Below, piece after piece: positions 63,922-64,000 of a stretch of DNA of 64,000 nt. The DNA is from Breviolum minutum Mf 1.05b.01 (taxonomy: Eukaryota; Sar; Dinophyceae; Suessiales; Symbiodiniaceae). A model generated the notes under the pieces. That model was not told where the DNA came from, made no database searches, and saw only the letters and a list, made by a program, of their open reading frames with translations. The DNA lies in contig DF239314.1 in NCBI GenBank assembly GCA_000507305.1, forward strand, positions 80,239-144,238. The letters are read 5' to 3'. Both the position numbers and the translations under genes were made by a program. Position 1 is the first letter of the stretch, and every line of letters begins with the position of its first letter.

Positions 63922-64000
63922 TAACTTGGTTCTTGGGGATGTTTTTAGGAGATCTTCGACTAAAAGTGATGACTGAAGTTGCTCCCAAAAAAAAACATGT

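Larger units (their letters stand above)
62860..64000. other. Right flank
   Basis: Holds the end of the split R6 repeat, one possible exon, an R7 foldback (63085-63200) and an R5-type foldback (63820-63921). Nothing else was recognised in 63200-63820. Confidence 0.5.

Noticed and set aside
1-64000. tRNA, rRNA or other structural RNA genes
   Set aside because: No cloverleaf with conserved loops or rRNA-like stretch was recognised by eye; a covariance-model search would be needed to be sure.

Overview
The window looks like nuclear DNA of a dinoflagellate (Symbiodiniaceae or Polarella-like). The reasons are intron-dense genes with very short exons (33-83 nt), a mixture of GT, GC and GA splice donors with an almost invariant AG|G acceptor, and a large non-LTR retroelement that carries a cytosine-C5 DNA methyltransferase, a combination reported from dinoflagellates. 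There are no bacterial-style operons, and most of the sequence is introns and intergenic DNA packed with short palindromic (foldback) repeats. The species cannot be told from the sequence alone.

Two spliced genes could be rebuilt exon by exon, both on the minus strand. An ERp29/PDI-D-family endoplasmic reticulum protein runs from 27431 down to its stop at 11145 and ends in the KDEL-like tetrapeptide KMEL. A thymidylate kinase (dTMP kinase) runs from at least 50263 down to about 32598 and keeps its P-loop, DRY motif and LID. Each encodes roughly 200-250 residues over 16-18 kb. Their introns hold repeats, a few isolated coding-like pieces of other origin (13.4, 18.1, 25.8, 26.2 and 34.9 kb), and a 2.9-kb block of different composition at about 42790-45690 with a lysine-rich frame and AATC repeats. 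Isolated exon-like pieces at 3.3, 8.8, 30.7, 31.6, 51.8 and 63.0 kb suggest further genes.

The right part (53091-62845, minus strand) is one complete retroelement of 9755 bp with a perfect 14-bp target-site duplication. ORF1 (1571 codons) holds a DNA methyltransferase domain, a short tandem repeat, a Ulp1/C48-like peptidase domain and a C-terminal coiled coil. ORF2 (1612 codons) holds an APE-type endonuclease, reverse transcriptase, CCHC finger and RNase H. The two ORFs are in the same frame, separated by one TGA and 19 codons. The join carries a hydrophobic stretch followed by GEAANPGP, which resembles a 2A ribosome-skipping peptide. The element is inserted inside a copy of foldback family R6, so the empty site can be read directly.

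Repeat families used below (all imperfect palindromes or halves of them, about 60-180 bp): R1 ends in ACAAGGTGGGCCCCTAC with core TTCGGCCATTTATA; R2 ends in ACTTGGATGTCC; R3 ends in ACTTGGAGGATCATCCCAG; R4 ends in CCTAGACATCCAGTCATACC; R5 ends in CCTGAAACTAACATAGC, with variants starting TAAACTAACATGGC or CTGAAGTTTAACATGG; R6 runs from CTTACTAAACCACCATTT to GGTCGCTATAATTTGCCCA; R7 has TAGGTAAATATACCATACAT and its complement; R8 ends in TTTCTGAACCATCAACAGTA; R9 begins AGGTGATTCAAGCCGTGACC; R10 has CATTGAATCCTGGTT and ATAACTGGGTAGGATTTCAT; R11 has GATGCTTGGAAAAGTGAACC; R12 has TTAATAAGGCCTTATTTC; R13 has GGATCCAGATATGTCCTA. Repeat boundaries were judged by eye and are good to about 10 bp.
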